DNA from: Cacajao melanocephalus
Lineage: Eukaryota; Chordata; Mammalia; Primates; Pitheciidae
Direction: 5' to 3'
DNA: 64,000 nt
NCBI GenBank assembly: GCA_963573385.1
Contig: CAUYLG010065999.1
Location: forward strand, 1 to 64,000
Shown: piece by piece, positions 57,391-64,000 of the stretch
Layout: each line of letters starts with the position of its first letter
Position numbering within the stretch: position 1 is the stretch's first letter
Notes under the pieces: model-generated
Told to the model about the DNA's origin: nothing
What the model saw: the letters and a program-made list of their open reading frames with translations, nothing else
Database searches by the model: none
Program-made: the position numbers and the translations under genes

Positions 57391-59389
57391 TTAACCTTGT
57401 ATGCCAGATTACAAGTTTAAAATCCATGTATGTACCTGGAAGAGTCATAGAAGTTTCAATAAAAGAGAAGACTTTTAAGCTGAGACTTGAACAAGACTGG
57501 AGCTTGCTTGATAGACAAGGAGATAAAATGTCATTCTGAGTAGAGGGAGAAGAATGTGCGAAAGCAGGGAGGCAGAAAGCAGCGTGGTGAGTTTTACTAA
57601 GTGGGTGTTTAGGTGCTCCTAAGCAAGTCCAAGTTCAAATATAGCATTTCAAGTCTCTATAATTTTAGTGTGACTCCTATCTTATTTACAGCTCCTTTTT
57701 TCTCACAGGGTGAGAAATACTATACTTGAACTTGGACTTTTTTCTTTGATATACAATTAAATGGTTAGAAAATAGGAAGTTAAAGTATTTGCAATTAGAA
57801 TGGTCACATTAGCTATGATGTAGATATAGTGAGGGAGAAGAAGGAAAGAATAAGACTGCAGGCAGAAAAACAACTAGCACAGCAGTTATGATATTCTAAA
57901 CAAACGATTATGTTGGCTTGATTTCACTGAGTAAACGTTTATTAAGTGCCTTATTATGTGCCATAGCTGAGCTAACAATGTTGAATAAAATGAATATGAT
58001 TCCTGCCACTGCATACAGTCTACACTCTGTTGGGAAAGACAGACAGTAAACAAACATACAAATTTACAATAAAGAAGAATGAGTAGAAGTGACAGTTTTA
58101 AGAGAGATTTAAGTAGTGTTAACCAGGCCAATGCATTAGTTGGATTCAGAGGAAGAAAGAGATGCCTAGGATAAATTCAAGGTTTCTTTGAGATAATTCA
58201 GAGCTGTTACCAAAGCTCCACCTCTCTCTCTGGTTTCTGGAACTATTTTCTCCATGAATCATTATTCATTGCTATGTTTTTATTAAAGTGTAAAGGCTCA
58301 GTGCTGCTTTCCTTTCCTAGAGGAAGGCACTCCCTACACACACATACACACCCTTGTTGATTATTTTAAATGAATGGGAGCCAATGAAACCTAATTTTTC
58401 AAGGTATCTGTTTTAATACTTTTGTCTGAACAAGTATTTCTATGTTAGTGAAATTAGATTTGAACATTTGATAGAACATGAAACTCTAAGTGTTGAATTT
58501 CAGAATTTATAAAAAAAGGCAGTCTTATAATTGTGGTATGAGGTTTGATAGTTAAGACTCCTTCATGTGAAATACCAGAAATGTTTTGAGTCCTTGATAT
58601 AAAGGTCAGAAGAAAAGGAGGATATTGGTTTCATAATAAACTAACACATGTTTATAGTAATGACTATGCAATGTAAGCTGTGGATATTTTGTCATATAAG
58701 AATGGCAGGGGATCCTAGAATTAGGGGCTGGAAGGCCCATTTAAAAGGTCATCCAATACGATAATTTTTAGTCTGGAGCGCACAGCCAGATTTCAGGTGA
58801 ACTCCCTGGAATTATTTGTAAAATTGGGGATATTTTTGCAGATGTATAGTTTGCGGGGAAATTGTGTCAGATGCACATAGGCACCTGTAATTAAAGAGCC
58901 GCCTTCATTTTCACACATGAGGAAACTGAGGCTGTTACAAGTGTAGAGACTTGCCTAAGGTCTTGAATAAGTTCTCGGAAATGGAGTTAATTCTATGATT
59001 TGTTTTTTTTAAATTTGTTGGTTTTAATGGAGAAGAGATCACAATATCCAATATGGTCTTGGAGCCAGGAGGGTTCATAGTATTAGAAAGCCTTGGCTTG
59101 TTTTTTCATTGACTTGTCATATGATGATTTTAAAATAATAGAACATGCCATCATTAAGAATATATTCTTCCACCCTAATATCCCAAAACAGTATTTTTAA
59201 AGAAATTCTAGGAAGGGTGTTACTCTCATTCAGAGTTCTACAGGAAGGAAGGCTCTTTCCTACTATTTTTTAAGCATAACTTTCACTGACAAGATTAGGC
59301 CAGAAAAAAGCCTAGCTGGCTGTTAGCCCAGACAATGTTATAATCATTGAAGTGTACTCAACCTGTACTGCCCTAGGATGGCATAGCTA

Positions 59390-59410
59390 AAAATAAATAA
59401 ATAAATAAAC
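59390..59410. repeat. (AAAT)n microsatellite, short
   Basis: aaataaataaataaataaa, about five units. Confidence 0.9.
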
Positions 59411-59574
59411 ACACGCAGATGTATGCTGAGTGTTCCAGTGACTTAGCTGACACGTATTCTCTGTATCCTCTGCTCTGTTCTTTCAACTATTAGAAAGGAA
59501 ATTTTAAAATAGCCTAGAATTTGTTATTCCAGTAGGGTGAAAAGGACAACTTCAACTTTAAAAAAATAACCAAG

Positions 59575-59650
59575 CTCTCCACAGCTGTATCCCCAGCAAG
59601 TAAAATAGCCTGGCACATAGTAGATGCTTAATGATTTTTTTTGATGAGAG
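59575..59650 (+). repeat. L2 LINE 3' terminus, sense
   Basis: gctgtatccccagcaagtaa, cctggcacatagtagatgc. Confidence 0.75.
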
Positions 59651-59764
59651 AATTGTTCAACTTTATTTTGTTAGTTATATCATATTTCAGAATGAGAATT
59701 TTGTTTGTTCATTGATAATAAGTATCATGTAGTGTCAAAATAGTAAAGTTAAAAAGGACTGATT

Positions 59765-59945
59765 CAACATTTGAAAACCCCGGATTTCAGCCTAGTTTCT
59801 GTAACTTATTGAATGACCTTGGGCTTCATTTTCTTTGTCTTAATAGGGATATAATAATACCTAGTTCCCAAAATTTGGGAAATATTAAATGAGCTATAGT
59901 ATATGGAAAATGCTTCATAGATTCTTAAGCACTGTGTAAATATTA
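59765..59945 (+). repeat. MIR SINE, sense
   Basis: gatttcagcctagtttctg, gaatgaccttgggcttcatt, gggatataataatacctag, aaatgagctatagtatatgg. Confidence 0.8.
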
Positions 59946-61498
59946 ATGTTATTTATCTTAGATAATGTTTTCAGTTTTTGAAAATATGTATTTACTGAAA
60001 TCATCTTTATTTCCTGAGTCTCGTATTTGTTTTAGGTAGAAAGAAGTGATCTCCATGATTGAAATAAAGTTTTGAATTCTTTGATAAAATACATTTCAAG
60101 AAAGCTAATCATGCATCATTTTTACTTAATGAATTAATGTTAGGTGTACAGAATAGTCTGCAAACAAAACACTAATTTTTAAGCAAGGGAAATAAATGTA
60201 TTGCATGATTTTTTCCTAATTGACTTTTTACCAGCTAATCTGTGCATAAGAATTGATAGATGTTTGATAGACAATCACCCTCTTCTAGGTATTATAACGT
60301 ATACAAAAAGTATACAACAGCATTTTCCAAAGTAGAAATGAAATATTAGCTTTTGAGATGTTCCATGACTAGAGTTTGGGAATTTAAAAGACAATTTTTA
60401 CATACTACAATAGGTTTCTCCTGGTTATTTTTATTACCCTTTAATGTAAGTTCCAAAAATTCCTTTATATAGAAACCTGTACAAACCTTTTATTTTGTTT
60501 CTACACAGTGTTCGCCAAATTTATTTAACAAGAAAACTATTTTTTCCATTACATTTGTTAACATGCACTCAAGTATTTTATGAAGCACTGGTATGAGATA
60601 TGGTTTTGACCCCTTGGATTTTAACAGTCTATTTGGAACTCTTAAGTATGAACATGGTGAAATATATTAAAACAAAACAACAAACAAATTAGCTATGAGA
60701 TTGAAATGGTTGTAATATTTGTCACCAAATTTGTGGCCAAATCATAGAAATTGATCTGTCACAGCTCATTAAATAAGTAAGTCGTCTTTCTCTTACATGA
60801 CTTCTTATGTGTTTTTTTTCCAAACTGCTACTCAAAGATGATAGTCTTTCCAGATAAAGAAAATTTGAAACTATCTCTATTCCCTTTAAATTTACTGATT
60901 TATAAATACAGGAATATAACAAATGGAAGTTACTACTCTTTTTTAATCCTTCTTTTTTAGTTTCAGTTTACATACAATAATTGTATCAATTTATATGTAC
61001 AAGTCAATTAATTTAGACATGTGTAAACCTGTGAAACCACCTCTGCAGTTAAGGTGCAGAACATCCCCATCACCTTCAAAAGACTGCTTTTGCCCCTTTG
61101 CAGTTCATCTTTCCCTCTTCCTTAGGTTTCAGTCAACCACTAGTCTGCTTTTTGCTACTACAGATTAGATTGGATTTTTAAAATATTTTATTTAAATATA
61201 GTAGTCATGCAGTATGTACTCTTTTATGTCTGTTCTATTTGACTCAGCATGATGAGACTCATGCACATTGTTGAGTGTTCACTAGTCCTGAATTACTGAA
61301 TACTAATCAACAGTAGAATTGTATGACCTTGGGCCTCAAAATAAATTCAATATTATATTCAAAATATACTCAAAAGATATTCAAAAGACAATTCTATTTG
61401 TTGAGTAGTATTCCATTATATATTTTGACTATGTACTCATAAGTTGTTAGACATTTGGGTTGTTTACAATTTTAGCTGTTGTGAATAAAGCTACTGTG

Positions 61499-62093
<595 letters not shown>

Positions 62094-62937
62094 ATCTACT
62101 ATGAACTTCCATATACAAGTCTTTGTGTAGATATGGCTTTTTTCTTCTTAGGTGACTACCTAGGAGTGAAATAATTGGGTTGTTATGATGTGGTATGTTT
62201 AATTTCTTAAGACGCTGCCACATAGTTTTCCAAAGTGGTTGTACTATTTTATATTCCCATTAACAGTGTATGTAAGTTCTAGTTGCTCCATGTCCTTGAT
62301 TGGTCTTTTGTATTTAGTGTCTTTAGTTTTCATCATTCTTATGAGATAATGTAATGGTATCTCATTGTGGTTTAAATTTGCATTGATCTGATAACTAATG
62401 TTGTTAATTATCTTTTCACATACTTACCTCACAAAGGAACCTATATGGTTAGCAAGTATGTTTAAGTTTTTAGTCTAGTTACTTTGGGTTGTTTATTTCC
62501 TTATTATTGAATTATGAGGATTCTTCATATATTTTGGATACAAGCCCTTTGTCAAATATGCATATTGTATATATTTTATCTCAGTCTGTGACGTCTTTTC
62601 ATTTTCTTAAAGGTATCTTTCGAAGAGATACCAGTTATCCATTTCTTTCTTTTATACTTCTAGAAGTTTTGTAGTTTTAGCTCATACGTTTCAAGTTAAT
62701 TTTTCAGTATGGTATAAGGTAAGGGTCAGTGTTCATTTTCTTCATATGGATTTCTATCATCCACAGTGTCTTTTCTTAAGATAATTTCCTTGTTGAGTGG
62801 CTTAAAATCAATATGGACTTACTTTTTCTATTTTATTTATCTGTATCTTTATCCTTTAGATACACTCACATTATCTTGTTTCTTTGGCATGATAAGTTTT
62901 GAAGTCAAGTAGTATAAGTTTTTCCACTTTGTTGTTT

Positions 62938-63160
62938 TTAAAACCAGCCTCGGCAACATGGCAAAACTCCATCTCTACAAAAAAATACAAAAATTAGCTG
63001 GGCATCGTGCTGCATGCCTGTAGTCCCAGCCACTTAGGAGGCTAAGGTGAGAGGATCACTTTAGCCCAGGAGGCAGAGGTTGCAGTGAGCTGAGAATGCC
63101 ACTTGCACTCCAGCTTGGGCAGGCAGCAGAGTGAGTGAGGCTCTGTCTCAAAGAAAAAAA
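62938..63160 (+). mobile_element. 5'-truncated Alu, sense
   Basis: Starts at aaaaccagcctcggcaacat (mid left monomer) and ends gtctcaaagaaaaaaaaca. Confidence 0.93.
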
Positions 63161-63165
63161 ACACA

Positions 63166-63206
63166 CAAAGTACTGAGATTGCAGGTATGAGCCACCATCC
63201 CTGGCC
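63166..63206 (-). mobile_element. 41-base Alu 5' end, antisense, abutting a sense Alu
   Basis: caaagtactgagattgcagg then tatgagccaccatccctggc is the antisense first 40 bases of an Alu. Nothing else of that copy remains. Confidence 0.85.
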
Positions 63207-63533
63207 TTAAACTATATTTTAATAGTTATTTAAGGAAGTTACAAAAAAATTCTTTTTGATATAATAAGTGCAAATTATTTGTACATTTTTTAAAAGAGAA
63301 TAGTCATCTTTTATTCACCTGATAATTGCTGAGAAGGGACAGCCTCCCATAAATATTGCTTTTCTATTTTCAAAAGTACTCTTGATGTTGTTTGTATCTG
63401 TGACATAGATTATAGAATATCTGGTACTTGTTTTATTTACCAATTATGAATAATATCGGATTATTCGTGAAATGTCAGACATCTTTCCCTGGGTGTCTTT
63501 GAGGTGGAATGTCAGTTCTGAGCCTGGTTAGTT
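63207..63533. other. Unique intron before the exon
   Basis: No repeat recognised. Leads into the polypyrimidine tract and acceptor. Confidence 0.6.
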
Positions 63534-63557
63534 AATGTTGCCTCATTTTCTTTATAG
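63534..63557 (+). promoter_or_regulatory. 3' splice site (acceptor) of the AFG2A exon
   Basis: A short pyrimidine-rich tract runs into tttataggct, with the AG at 63556-63557. Possible branch-point adenosines lie in the ttagttaatg stretch at about 63528-63537. The tract is modest, broken by g and a, but acceptable for a constitutive exon. Confidence 0.8.

Positions 63558-64000
<443 letters not shown>

Larger units (their letters stand above)
57391..60954. other. Unique intron with old repeats
   Basis: The stretches 57440-57600 and 57905-58130 (tttattaagtgccttattat, agacagacagtaaacaaac) look like an ancient repeat of the class at 43-47 kb. The stretch 58700-58990 ends with a cacatgaggaaactgaggct ancient-repeat signature. 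The stretch 59575-59650 is an L2 end. The stretch 59765-59945 is MIR. No exon recognised. Confidence 0.5.

Overview
This is primate nuclear DNA, most likely human. It is AT-rich and CpG-poor, and it carries about thirty Alu copies in both orientations, L1, L2 and MIR debris, solo retroviral LTRs, and Tigger and hAT DNA-transposon fossils. Alu restricts the source to primates. I cannot separate human from another primate by eye.

The only protein-coding sequence I can defend is one 165-base internal exon at 63558-63722 on the + strand. It has canonical splice sites and encodes 55 codons of an AAA+ ATPase, read as AFG2A (SPATA5), in the second ATPase domain between the arginine-finger region and the sensor-2 segment. 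Everything upstream is best read as one very long intron of that gene, and 63723-64000 as the start of the next intron. No promoter, terminator, tRNA, rRNA or CRISPR was found.

Layout. Positions 1-141 are the 5' end of an antisense L1 that runs off the left edge. 0.1-11 kb: unique AT-rich intron with scattered Alus, MIR and L2 remnants and a MER20. 11-22 kb: a poly-T-ended Alu, an L1 remnant split by an Alu, a half-Alu with a perfect target duplication, and a 90-base tandem duplication at 19.5 kb. 22-29 kb: an old antisense L1 split by a monomer, an Alu and an MLT1 LTR, then a MER2-like transposon, a CTTT microsatellite and another antisense L1. 29-38 kb: an LTR-like element with internal repeats, a Tigger-type element split by an Alu, an Alu-dense block and an MLT2 (ERVL) LTR. 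39-43 kb: a hAT-type fossil interrupted by Alus, then an antisense L1 hosting a MaLR LTR with a clean 5-base duplication. 44.06-46.45 kb: a near full-length Tigger1 with a decayed transposase gene and an inverted internal copy of part of itself. 47-61 kb: mostly unique intron with MIR and hAT remnants and a few Alus. 61-63.2 kb: an antisense L1 with nested Alus and a chimeric inverted Alu about 350 bases upstream of the exon.

Nothing here looks like a new biological system. The points most worth a second look are the inverted templated insertion inside Tigger1, several short tandem duplications, half-Alus with target duplications, the Alu rearrangement beside the exon, and the LTR-like element at 29.4 kb. 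Many open reading frames of 60-160 codons lie in repeats or unique intron and are chance or fossil frames, not genes.
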